Source: Actinidia chinensis (taxonomy: Eukaryota > Streptophyta > Magnoliopsida > Ericales > Actinidiaceae). From it: a stretch of DNA of 17,500 bases. A model generated the notes under the pieces. The model worked only from the letters and a program-made list of their open reading frames with translations. It was not told the DNA's origin and did not search any database. The stretch lies in the NCBI GenBank assembly GCA_009663005.1, contig VIGQ01000811.1, positions 1-17,500 of the forward strand. Reading direction: 5' to 3'. Positions 1-7,629 of the stretch are shown here, in pieces; position 1 is the stretch's first letter, and the number at the start of each line of letters is the position of its first letter. A program made the position numbers and the translations under genes.

Positions 1-41
1 TAATGCACAATCATCAAACTTTTTATCCAAACACAACCTAA
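1..41 (-). mobile_element. Possible MITE end running off the left edge
   Basis: Read on the minus strand, positions 37 to 25 give GTTGTGTTTGGAT, a sequence of the kind that ends many small plant DNA transposons. The identical 13 bases occur in the opposite orientation at 7155-7167. Only one end is in the window, so neither the length nor a target duplication can be checked. The call rests on one short motif and is tentative. Confidence 0.3.
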
Positions 42-97
42 GTATAAAAACATGAAACGAAACTAAAATCAATTGAACAAAAAAGCCCAACTTAGGT

Positions 98-1170
98 GTG
101 TTGCCAAAACAATATCGTTGTTTTATGCCATTTGATTATGCCAAGTTGCTGGTTTTTTTTCTTTATTCTTTTCTGGTCTCGAGTCCAGCTAAAGTTGTGC
201 CATCGGATCCTCTAATTTTTTTAAATAACGCGGTCAACTACTCAATAAAATTGACCGGAGATGTCCATTTCAACCAATGAACAGAAGAAATAAATGGCAC
301 TGCCAAAATGTTTTGAATGAGAGAGACCTAGATGATTAGTATATGTATGATTGAATTATTAATTGAAGTGAAAGGATCTCCAACAAGAAGTACTTTTTTA
401 AGGATACGTAAGTCTTTTTTTCATTCTCTCCAACAATTTTATATATTTGCTTTATCTTTATTTTAATCCTAAATAATTACGCATAGTTATATCTTTTGGA
501 AATTAAAAAGTAAAAAAAAAAAGTCAAATATTTGAATAATAAAAAAAACTAAAATGCTACTCTGATCGTTTTAAATTGCTAGTGTGAAATGATTTATGAG
601 TAGTGTTATTTTTTGAAGGATCCTAATCTGCCGTACCCTCTAGCTTGGCCCACCTTAGGTTGATTTTTACTTCAAAACGTTAATTTTTATAGGACTGATT
701 GACAAATCGTTATACAAAAATTCAGATTAACCAAATATTTATAGTAATAGGGATTCCTAGCACGTTTGTTTTACAAGAAATGAATCGCAAATATGATTCT
801 TTCTTAAAGTATAAAGATAAACAGTATCGATCATGTGACTGATGTTATTCGGCCCGACTTAATTGTTGTGCATGGATGACATGGTATGCTCAGTAGACTT
901 TACAAAAATAAACCGTTTTCAAATTATGAATATGAGCCAATATAAGTAAGGATGACAAATCGTCCCAAAATAAAAGGGTCAGCTGACTGGCCCATTGTGT
1001 AGATTTTACCCTGAATTTTTCCTGATAGAGGCGGGATAGGGAGGAGGAGTTGAAATACTTTCGACTATTTAACTACCTCCGCTAATTGAACTTGAATTCT
1101 ACCCAAAACCAATTAATATATATAAAAGAGTATAACATTTGAGGAATTGGTATTTTTATAATATATATGA
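98..1170. other. AT-rich intergenic stretch, no gene seen
   Basis: A 60-codon open frame begins at 98, but it starts at TTG rather than ATG and has no recognisable motif. The rest is poly-A/T tracts and degenerate low-complexity sequence. A patch at about 955-1085 is purine/GC-richer (GGGATAGGGAGGAGGAG) and resembles decayed repeat DNA. I find no splice-site series, RNA gene or convincing promoter. Confidence 0.6.
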
Positions 1171-1185
1171 TATATTACAAGTTTA

Positions 1186-1249
1186 CCAAAACAGACTTAT
1201 AATAAAGTGGATACTGGAGTTGAATGAGCCAAACAGACCTTAAAATAAG
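1186..1249. repeat. Tandem pair of TE-end-like direct repeats
   Basis: CCAAAACAGACTTATAATAA (1186-1205) recurs with a few changes as CCAAACAGACCTTAAAATAA from 1229, 43 bases further on. Read on the minus strand the units begin GTCTGTTTGG, which is close to the published Tourist/PIF-Harbinger terminus GGGTCTGTTTGG, and each unit is followed by TTA, the target site preferred by that superfamily. Two adjacent ends suggest nested or tandem insertion. No matching left ends were found, so this is a remnant at best. Confidence 0.4.
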
Positions 1250-1420
1250 AGCGGATCCCTGTGGCAGCGGCTCAACGGTGCCTAGCCACGTCGTATTTAA
1301 TGAGTTAATAATGAGGTTTGTACTTGCCCCGTGCGTGCTCATAATTGAGGCGTCTGCCAAAAGGTACCCAAACTTTACCAGGACACATTCACAAATATGC
1401 CATCTTTGTCCCATCTTTCA

Positions 1421-1552
1421 TCATACCTGTGCTTTGAATGAATCATCATCATCATTCATTTCAATAACCCTGTAAATAAAAAAAGGTCCCCCAGGGACGG
1501 ACATTTCTCTTAAAGCTTGCCCTTGAACACGCACAAAACAGTTAATCGCCAT
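1421..1552 (-). CDS. Weak candidate small ORF or first exon, 43 aa
   Basis: An ATG at 1552-1550 opens a frame of 43 codons ending TGA at 1423-1421. The peptide has a mixed, protein-like composition, with a DDDD run near its C-terminus. The coding frame reaches CAG followed by GTATGA, so CAG|GTATGA at about 1427 could be a splice donor that would remove the stop. Just upstream of GGTTATTGAA a T-rich stretch ending TTTACAG could equally be an acceptor, which would make only the last 43 nt an exon. No partner exon with good sites was found downstream on the minus strand. I do not recognise the peptide, and chance is a serious alternative. Confidence 0.15.
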   Translation of the reverse strand: MAINCFVRVQGQALREMSVPGGPFFIYRVIEMNDDDDSFKAQV

Positions 1553-1559
1553 CAACACC

Positions 1560-2400
1560 ACCAACCCCCACCCCTTGTCATTAATTTTAATTATTATTTG
1601 TAGCCAAAGTATATCCAACTTTTTTTTCCTTTTTGAAATTTTTAGCAAGTTTTGTTTTTTCAAGTTTATTTGATTTAGTGAAAATTTATAATTTTCTTAA
1701 TTACTCTTTAATAGGAAAATATAAAAATAAATTTATTTAATTTTAAAAAAATTCACAAAATATTAAATAAATTTTTTTTTTACCGACAAATACCAAAATT
1801 CTGTGTGTTTTAGTGGGATTTTTTAATTTAAATAAACCTTTTATATTTTAAAAAAATCTAATCAGTAAAAATTAGAGGAAAAAAAAAAGAGCCCAAATTG
1901 GGCTTATTCAGCTACGCCAACGATGCCCGCTCATTTCACTAGTGACTGTACATTTAAACAAAAATTAAATTTTCGAATTATTCAATTCTGTTGTAGATAT
2001 TATTCACTTTTTTTCTCAACCCATCAACCATCAACCACCACCATTATATAATATTAGCATTTTCCTTATTTGTTAAAAACTACCACAATAATCATGGAAA
2101 CGAAACACAAAAAGAAGAAAAACAAATACTACACTTTTTCATGTTTTTCCTCGACTTCTACTTTCAAAAAAAACATTAAGGCAAAACCAGGCTCAAATCA
2201 AAAACCCACCAAACACCCCTTCATTAGTTTTCTAATTAAACCACCACACAATAACCAATGAAAACCTAAAACAAAAAAAACCAAAAAAAAACTTTTCCTG
2301 TATTTCTTCTACGAATCTACTTTTGTTTCCCTTTCTTCTTCGTTTTTTTGGCAAGTCCCCCAACATGCATATGCTTGTCACCCAAACCCAATTTCAGTAT
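1560..2400. other. AT-rich intergenic / downstream flank
   Basis: This stretch is dominated by poly-A/T. The plus strand from about 2000 to 2350 is strongly C/A-biased and the minus strand correspondingly T/G-rich, but the 63-codon open frame at 2070 is only low-complexity Lys/Thr/Pro. A perfect odd palindrome AGCCCAAATTGGGCT at 1890-1904 contains two facing copies of the plant site II core (TGGGCT). No gene is supported. Confidence 0.5.
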
Positions 2401-2433
2401 TTACAAAACACTTCCTAAAGTTAAAATTCTCTC

Positions 2434-2439
2434 TTTATT
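2434..2439 (-). terminator. Candidate poly(A) signal of the 2.8-3.6 kb gene
   Basis: The minus strand reads GAATAAAG here, about 320 nt past the stop codon of the three-exon gene model and just past the end of the GC-richer 3' island. It is followed by T-rich sequence including TTTTGTAAATA, as expected near a plant cleavage site. Plant poly(A) signals are degenerate and AATAAA is common in AT-rich DNA, so this is supporting rather than decisive. Confidence 0.35.
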
Positions 2440-2454
2440 CATGGCTTCTCCCTC

Positions 2455-2685
2455 TCATGAGGACAGCAGATGGTGGGGCTGCGATGGGAGCGAGAGGAAG
2501 GGTACCAAACCTTGTCTAGCGAGAGGAAACGGGGCGGCGGCTGGGCGCTTCGGCTTTGGAACGACACGTCCGTAATATTGGGTTGTCACCGCGGGGCCTG
2601 CGACGCGCTTAGCAGGAGGGGCACATGGTGAGTGTGGTGGCTGGGAGTTGCATGTTAGAATGGGTTTGAAGTGTTCTTCAACGCC
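2455..2685 (-). other. GC-rich stop-free minus frame, 3' UTR or alternative exon
   Basis: From the TAG just upstream of 2685 to the TGA at 2457-2455 the minus strand is open for 76 codons in a Pro/Ala/Lys/Arg-rich frame with no Met. Because it has no start, it can only be coding as an internal or last exon. A TTAG|GGC acceptor at 2686 would be phase-compatible with the donor of exon 2 (3319), but it has no pyrimidine tract. The better-supported acceptor at 2797 ends the protein at 2761 and leaves this stretch in the 3' UTR. High GC alone makes long open frames more likely. Confidence 0.25.
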
Positions 2686-2760
2686 CTAACTCTTGAGGCT
2701 CTTGGGAATGAAGCCTTTCTGTTTTCTTCTGTTAGTGTCTAACAACAACTCTTCAAGTAC

Positions 2761-3596
2761 TCACAATCCACCTCCGTTTGCTTCTTCAACTTGGTCCTGA
2801 AGAGATGCAAAATTATATTTATTCAGAATAATTCGGTTTGATTTCATGAAAAAATCCATCAAACAACAGTATTTATGGAACTACACATAAATGCAACATA
2901 GATACATTTACGAAATACCTGACGAGTCAACAGGTAAATGCTACTAGCCAAAGAAAACAACCCCAAAAAATAAACTAAAAAGGTTTGAATCAATGGCTCG
3001 TTTGGAAAATAATTTTTGTTAGATAAATTTTGATTATAGTTAATGCTTTGTTTTGACTAAAAAAAAATTAGGTTCTTTTCCAATAAAAAACTAAAAATTA
3101 AAATACGATGAGGCGCTAATACCAAATAATCAAAAGAAAATGTGTAGTTGAACCAAGAAAAAATATTTTCCAAATTACAAATTGATATTTTTGTTGATTT
3201 TTTCTCGAGAAATTGTAAGTTTGTTAATCCATATCTAGCGAGGGGAAAACATATAATAAAAACATTGTATATATTCCCATTTGATTTAGACAAATAGAAG
3301 AGAATATAAATCACCTACCTTGCTCTTCGATTCTGAAACAGACCTCAAACTTGGCGGGGCCGTTAGATGCGCGTTTTGCAGGCAAGTTTTGTTTCTGACA
3401 ACACAAAAAACACACCCATCAAACACCACAGGAAAACAAAAAACGAAAAAACAAAAAAACTCTCTCTCTCTCTCTCTCTCTCTTACCGGATTGAGATGCT
3501 GGTTCTTGAAGCCTCTCTTCGACGATAGCCGGCTGGTCTGGAGAAGAGCCGGAGTTTTATTCCGAGAGGGCCATTGTCATCGTCGTCGCGACCCAT
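2761..3596 (-). CDS. Predicted three-exon gene, unknown 73-aa basic protein
   Basis: The ab initio model has exons 3596-3487, 3394-3319 and 2796-2761. The ATG at 3596-3594 lies in a GC-rich island and opens MGRDDDDNGPLG, followed by an Arg-rich stretch (three consecutive Arg near residues 25-27) and a Ser-rich part. Intron 1 (3486-3395, 92 nt) starts GTAAGAG, is strongly T-rich and ends TTGTTGTCAG. Intron 2 (3318-2797, 522 nt) starts GTAGGTGA and ends GCATCTCTTCAG. Splicing splits codon 37 (CG|A, Arg), gives 25 codons from exon 2 ending SESKSK, then DQVEEANGGGL and TGA at 2763-2761. The other two frames of exon 1 hit stops before the junction. I see no signal peptide, membrane segment or known domain. 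The family is unknown to me; a long noncoding RNA or a decayed gene is the main alternative. An in-frame TGA at about 3664 limits extension within exon 1, but an upstream exon is possible. Confidence 0.42.
2998..3177. mobile_element. Foldback MITE-like element in intron 2
   Basis: TTTGGAAAATAATTTTT at 3001-3017 is matched in reverse orientation at 3158-3174 with a single mismatch. Inside these ends the two halves continue to pair imperfectly: TTTTGATTAT occurs in both arms, as does a TTTTTAG-containing block near the centre. This fits a diverged foldback MITE of about 180 bp lying wholly inside intron 2 of the minus-strand gene. No clean target-site duplication is visible, so the superfamily is not assigned. 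Confidence 0.5.
3460..3483. repeat. (CT)12 microsatellite at a splice donor
   Basis: Twelve perfect CT units on the plus strand, read as (GA)12 on the minus strand, begin within intron 1 directly after the donor G|GTAAGAGA. It is a likely polymorphic marker, and because it abuts a 5' splice site its length could affect use of that site. Confidence 0.9.
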
Positions 3597-3820
3597 AGAC
3601 GAGGCAATCTCCGCATCACGCCGCCGTCGTTGCCGCCGGCAGATGCGGCGGCACCCTCTTGCTCACTCCACACCCACAAAATCCATCTGAAACGATGACG
3701 CTCCGCTGTTCGGAAAGACGCCGCCGCCACCCCGTCCTCCGCCGCCGCCGTCGGCAGCCTGTCACGTCAAAAGCCCCTCACCTCCGAACTCCCTATAACA
3801 CATCCAAATGACCCATATAA

Positions 3821-3828
3821 AATTTATA
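3821..3828 (-). promoter_or_regulatory. Candidate TATA box upstream of the three-exon gene
   Basis: The minus strand reads TATAAATT here, which would place transcription starts near 3795 and give a leader of about 200 nt, GC-rich and CGG-repeat-rich, before the ATG at 3596. The leader contains one earlier ATG opening a 7-codon ORF (ATGGATTTT... to TGA). TATA-like words are frequent in this DNA. The placement at the edge of the GC island is the main support. Confidence 0.25.
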
Positions 3829-4158
3829 AAATAGAATGGGAAAAAAAAAATAAGAGAGAGAGGACCGAGGCAGAGACAAACTGTTTAGATCGCTTTCTGT
3901 ATTTGTTTTTCGGAAACGTTTTCCACAAAATAAAATCCTTCTAATCATTTTCAAAACGTAGAATTATTTATTAGCAAAAATAATTTCGAGCATTCGAAAT
4001 ATTTTTTGGACCTTTTTCTTAGAAAATGGATCCATTCCAAAATATATATATAAACACACACACATCAAAAACTAGTTTAAACAAAAGGCTTTCAGAAATT
4101 AATATCTGAAATAGCAACCAACATAAATATTTACCAACATACCCATAAGCCCAAGTGA

Positions 4159-4401
4159 TTAGCATAACATTATTATGTATATGTATTTGTGTGTACCGTG
4201 GAACGATGTGTGGCGAGAGCAGAGGAGAAGCGAAGGAAGGAGATCAGCTGGAAGGGGGGCCATATGGGCCGTCGTTGGATCATCCTCTATTTCTTGAGCT
4301 CGTTGTGATTTCTCAGTTGGTTGATTTTTCTCTCTCCAGTTGTTGTCCTTCCAGTAGTACCAAGAAGCCGTGATCCCCAAGGACATGCAAGCCCAGCCCA
4401 T
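4159..4401 (-). CDS. Doubtful 80-codon ORF in the upstream GC island
   Basis: The ATG at 4401-4399 opens MGWACMSLGITAS, with a Trp/Tyr-rich start, and ends at 4159 in AT-rich sequence with a KYIYII tail that looks noncoding. It begins 25 nt after the stop of the short ORF at 4425-4496. Those 25 nt start GTAAAAAC and end ACAG but are far too short for a plant intron. The first half may be exonic and the second not. No family is recognised, and it may simply be leader or intron sequence of the same transcript. Confidence 0.15.
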   Translation of the reverse strand: MGWACMSLGITASWYYWKDNNWREKNQPTEKSQRAQEIEDDPTTAHMAPLPADLLPSLLLCSRHTSFHGTHKYIYIIMLC

Positions 4402-4424
4402 GACTGTTTGTTGTTAGTTAGTTT

Positions 4425-4496
4425 TTACCTCTCTGTTCTTCGGCAAGAAACCCAAATGGCCTCGATGGATCGCCTAAGCTCAGACCCAACCTCCAT
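4425..4496 (-). CDS. Short ORF or first coding exon behind a clear promoter
   Basis: The first ATG downstream of the 4567-4573 TATA box (context GATCCATGGAGG) opens a 23-codon frame, MEVGSELRRSIEAIW and onward, ending TAA at 4427-4425. That TAA lies inside GAGAG|GTAAAAAC, a plausible splice donor with exon end at 4429, so the frame may continue in a downstream exon. Leaving two bases, it would be phase-compatible with the acceptor TTTCAG|A at 3687, but that frame meets a stop. It is also compatible with GCAAG|A at about 3659, which leads into the 73-aa frame but has no pyrimidine tract. Alternatives are a standalone small ORF or a uORF. The family is unknown. Confidence 0.25.
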   Translation of the reverse strand: MEVGSELRRSIEAIWVSCRRTER

Positions 4497-4502
4497 GGAT
4501 CT

Positions 4503-4536
4503 CGCGAGAGAGTAGAGAGAGAGAAGAGAGAGAGAG
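4503..4536. repeat. GA/CT-rich microsatellite in a 5' leader
   Basis: Imperfect GA repeats on the plus strand read as CT repeats on the minus strand, between the expected transcription start and the ATG at 4496. Pyrimidine-rich leaders of this type (Y patches) are common in plant promoters. Confidence 0.7.
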
Positions 4537-4540
4537 GTGG

Positions 4541-4573
4541 GTTTGGTTGAAAAAACCTAGAAACGTCTTTATA
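4541..4573 (-). promoter_or_regulatory. Minus-strand core promoter (TATAAAG)
   Basis: On the minus strand CTCTATAAAGACG (TATAAAG at 4573-4567) is followed about 30 nt later by TTCAACC, a plausible initiator, then a CT-rich leader and an ATG at 4496. Spacing and order match textbook plant TATA promoters. This is the best promoter in the window and marks the right-hand boundary of the minus-strand locus. Confidence 0.5.
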
Positions 4574-4599
4574 GAGATTCTGTCCAATCTGTTTGATTA

Positions 4600-5235
4600 T
4601 TTATTAATATAGACTCACAGAAGAAAGACTAGTACTAGAGTATACCAAACAGTCCCCATCTTCGGTTTTGTTTTCTTTTTCGTTAACTTCTTTTGTAAAC
4701 AATAATATCTTTCTTTCCAAATTGAAATATTAATTGCTTTTAAAATATATAATTTTTAAAAAAATAATTTTACAACTATATTTTTTTTTATCAAATGAAA
4801 TATCCCCTTGTTGTTATTGTTATAAAAATTCTGAATTAATGTCTAATTTAATCCTTTTAAGAATTGAATGAAGTACTCATGAGACACTTTTGGTATTTGG
4901 TAAAAATATAAGGGAATTATTGTAATATTTTTATAATAAGAACAAAAAGTAAATGCAAAAAATATTACCCTAATTTTCATACATTTTTATTAGAGAATTT
5001 GAACCTTTTTTAAAAATATTTTTCTAAAAAACAACGTGTACTTTCTTTTAATATTTTATTACTAAGATAATTTTCAGTAGCAACAAATTAAAATTTTATA
5101 CTCCTAATCTTATCGTATATACTTACCACTTTCCTCGTTATTTGGTAGCCCTTACTTAGTTGATTTGAAATGACTTTGATTTTGTTGATAATGAAATTTC
5201 AACTAAAGATTATACTAAAGTTTGTCTGTGAGTAG
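4600..5235. other. AT-rich upstream flank, no gene seen
   Basis: Low-complexity A/T-rich sequence upstream of the minus-strand promoter. There are no open frames of note and no TE ends that I could pair. Confidence 0.6.
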
Positions 5236-5473
5236 TAATCACTCTGTCTTGAAATATCATTATTCTATTTTAAAATATTCTAAATTATAGTCTCAATTAA
5301 AAATATATAAAAAGATATAATGTTATATTCTATTCTTTTTTTATATTATTTAATTAGTATTTTAGTTAAATAAAAGATCAAATGTAATGATTATAAAGAT
5401 AAAATTAAAAAATTAATAAAAATTTAATTTAATGATTTATTAAATTTTCAACCTACAACTGACGGTTGGAGTA
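5236..5473. mobile_element. Stowaway-like MITE with TA target duplication
   Basis: The left end TAATCACTCTGTCTT aligns without gaps to the common Stowaway terminus TACTCCCTCCGTCCC (10 of 15 bases). The right end, read in reverse, is TACTCCAACCGTCAG, matching the same consensus. The 234-bp body is AT-rich and is bounded by TA at 5236-5237 and 5472-5473, the Tc1/mariner target site. After the left end GAAATATCATTATT also has the look of this family. The ends are decayed, so it is an old, immobile copy. Confidence 0.72.
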
Positions 5474-5549
5474 ATTTTTAGTATGTTATTTATTTATTTT
5501 TTAATGAATGTAAAGTCATTTATATTTTATTTGTTTTTGTAATTTTTTT

Positions 5550-5820
5550 GGGCTGAGGAAATTTAAGTAATGAGTTTGACCGTAAACCGGGTTGACAAAA
5601 CACACGTGAAGCCCTAATTTTCTTAGGGCATGGCAGAGACCCCTTGTGTTGTGGGTGAGATGAGGATTCGTTGACCCTAGAACCACTCTCTTTGAGGGAG
5701 CGTGTCCTAAAACTTCAATGCACTGGTATTGCAATATTGGGGCTTAGAGGTGGGCTCGGCCAAGCCAGTCCTCACAACTTCAATGATTAGGGGGGTTGGT
5801 CTCCCGTGTGAAAAACAACA
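5550..5820. other. Less AT-rich island of unknown nature
   Basis: This 270-bp patch stands out from its surroundings in base composition. It contains a perfect hairpin GCCCTAA-TTTTC-TTAGGGC (5611-5629), a CACGTG core at 5602-5607, and ACTTCAATG twice (about 5712 and 5776). The minus-strand open frame across it lacks an ATG. No coding, tRNA-derived SINE boxes or recognisable TE ends were found. It could be an old repeat fragment or a promoter remnant. Confidence 0.35.
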
Positions 5821-5829
5821 ATAATTAAA

Positions 5830-6350
5830 GTCAAATGGAGCAGGCCTGTGTTTTGTATAAAGTTAAGAGGTAACATCTATATTCATTCTAGTTATTAAAA
5901 AAAAATGCTATGTTATCTTGATTTTTTATTATTTAATTTATTATTTGATATATATACACACGTACTCCAAACTTTTTAATTACCAAGGAAAAATTGAACA
6001 AAAAAATTGGTACAAATAAATGGTTAAGTTAAAGTAAACAATACAAACTGCCGCGCTAGCGTTGAATGAAAATACTAAGCCACCATCCAATGGAGGGGTT
6101 AATATTGGAATTTTTTTTGTGTGTGAATGAAAGGCCAAGGGATTAAGTTTGAGCATAATGGACTGACCCTTATTTGGGTCATAAACAACCTCTAATAGCT
6201 GCTATATTGGCAGCCATAAACTCATTTAATGGGCGGGTATGTGAGTTCTAGCCATGTTTCTGGCTGGTGAGTTTCACATGAAATGTCACTTTTTATATTA
6301 TAAAATGATGATGAGTTTAGATGAAAAAGGAACACCAACACAAAAAATAT
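5830..6350. other. Intergenic, several small hairpins only
   Basis: Small palindromes are visible, for example CGCTAGCG near 6054 and TGACCC-TTATTT-GGGTCA at about 6164-6181, but nothing coding. The (TA)n/(CA)n tract near 5950 is short. Confidence 0.5.
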
Positions 6351-6359
6351 TTTTAAATT

Positions 6360-6620
6360 TTTTGAGAGAGGAGACAGAGACACGAGAGCCAGATATTAAA
6401 GTTTAGTTCGCCAAGATCGGAGGTGTTTCGAAGTAATGGTTCTAGCAGTTTTTTATCCTGGGAGGAAGATAACAACAACAACCCTACAACACCTCGTTAG
6501 GCCCGAAGAATTTTTTTAAGGAGTACTGCGATTGCAGGACTCAGCTAACAATTTCTGTTTGTATCTCTACTTTCATTTATGCATTTTGTGTATGTAATTT
6601 ATTAATTTATTGTTGTTAAT
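6360..6620 (+). mobile_element. LTR/leader fragment of a retrotransposon family (copy A)
   Basis: This stretch shares ordered blocks with the minus strand of 9040-9265: a GAGAGAG-containing block, ATCCTGGGAGGAAGA, CGAAGAATTTTTTTAAGGAG, ATTTCTGTTT and ATGTAATTTATT, in the same order and at similar spacing. That shows one dispersed repeat family. The layout (CATCCTGG block, then a GC-richer leader, then TTAAGGAG and a T-rich run) resembles the U5/leader part of plant Ty1/Copia LTRs, which is from memory and not tested. An ATG at 6436 opens a 27-codon frame across it, probably incidental. No gag or pol sequence follows. Confidence 0.45.
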
Positions 6621-7154
6621 GAATTGTTCTGAAATTCTGTTTGTTGCTGGAATCAATAGTTTTATCAACAGGTAATACGCAAAAAAATATATGATATCAG
6701 TGGAATAGTGTATAAATATATCGAGTAAATACCATGAAAGTAATTGAAAACATGTGTAAATTGTATAATAATCCGTGTGAAAAGTGTTATTATTGAATTC
6801 ACCGCCTCGCAACTAGCCAATGGTTATCAGAATCGAGAATAAGTGTCATAAAAAATCATTCTTTTAGTTTGTATCGATTGAAAATTAGGAAAAAAATAAA
6901 AGAATTAGTTTATTACAAAAAAAACCTCCAAAAATTCCAATATTTTAAATAAATCCCAAAAAATCTGCTTTCTTGATTTAATTTCTCTTATTCGGTACAA
7001 CCCCATACTTAGAACTTAAACTTGATGACGATTTAGAACACGGACCATAAATGCCACGCTCCTAATGAATGAAGTGAACATGCTGCAAGTAATAAGAAAC
7101 AATTCAAATCCTACCTACCCTTATAGACACCAACACACCAAAAGCTTCCTTTAA

Positions 7155-7376
7155 GTTGTGTTTGGATGTGCTTCATTTCTAATATTTCTGCTTTGTTTTT
7201 AGAACATCTGAAAACTATAGAACAAAAAACTTTTTTGATTAATTTTGAATTTTTTTGCAAAATAATAAATTATGGTTACAATTCGTTTTCAGTTTTCTCC
7301 TTTTCGTCTTTTGTTTTAAGAAAATCTATAAACTAGAACCGAAATGCGTTTTAGTACATTTCAGATCCAAACAAGA
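7155..7376. mobile_element. MITE-like element with GTTTGGAT ends
   Basis: The left end GTTGTGTTTGGAT (7155-7167) faces ATCCAAACAAG near 7366-7376, giving 10-bp inverted ends TGTTTGGAT with one mismatch. Beyond that the ends diverge and no target duplication is clear. A T-rich module within it is repeated (7193-7230 and 7311-7348) and again outside it at 7471-7508, suggesting a second decayed copy from about 7433 to 7545. Confidence 0.4.
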
Positions 7377-7629
7377 AATGAGAAAAATAAGAACAATTTA
7401 TTGGCAACAGATATTCATTTGAAAACATTAGTTATGTTTAGCAATCTTTTTTAATTTATGTTTTCTATTTTTGTTTTGAAAATAATAAACTAGCTAGATA
7501 CAAAAATATGTTAGGGAACTCTCATTTCAGACAACATAGCCCAGTTTTTATGTATTGAAAAATAAAAAACAAAACAAAATTTTAGATGTGGGAAAATAAG
7601 AAAAATGAGTTGCACCAAAATATTCAAAA

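Noticed and set aside
1175..1414. 79-codon minus-strand ORF with an ATG
   Set aside because: It runs through the TE-end-like direct repeats at 1186-1249 and has no domain, promoter or splice support.
1224..1475. 83-codon plus-strand ORF
   Set aside because: It overlaps the opposite-strand frames, begins in a TE-like end and finishes in a TCATCATCA low-complexity run.
2348..2575. 75-codon plus-strand frame in the 2.4-2.6 kb GC island
   Set aside because: It starts at TTG. The inner ATG at 2442 gives 44 codons without a recognisable motif, and the splice and poly(A) signals favour the minus strand.
3320..3598. 92-codon plus-strand open frame
   Set aside because: It reads antisense through intron 1 and its CT repeat (an SLSLSLSL run) of the better-supported minus-strand gene and has no start context or domain.
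4403..4429. 25-nt intron GTAAAAAC...ACAG in the upstream ORF
   Set aside because: It is far below the shortest known plant introns, and the joined frame stops soon after.
4321..4515. 64-codon plus-strand frame ending MASMDRLSSDP...
   Set aside because: It starts at a non-ATG codon and lies antisense to a clear minus-strand TATA box, leader and ATG.
6573..6812. 79-codon minus-strand frame
   Set aside because: AT-rich Tyr/Ile/Asn-dominated translation overlapping the retroelement fragment.
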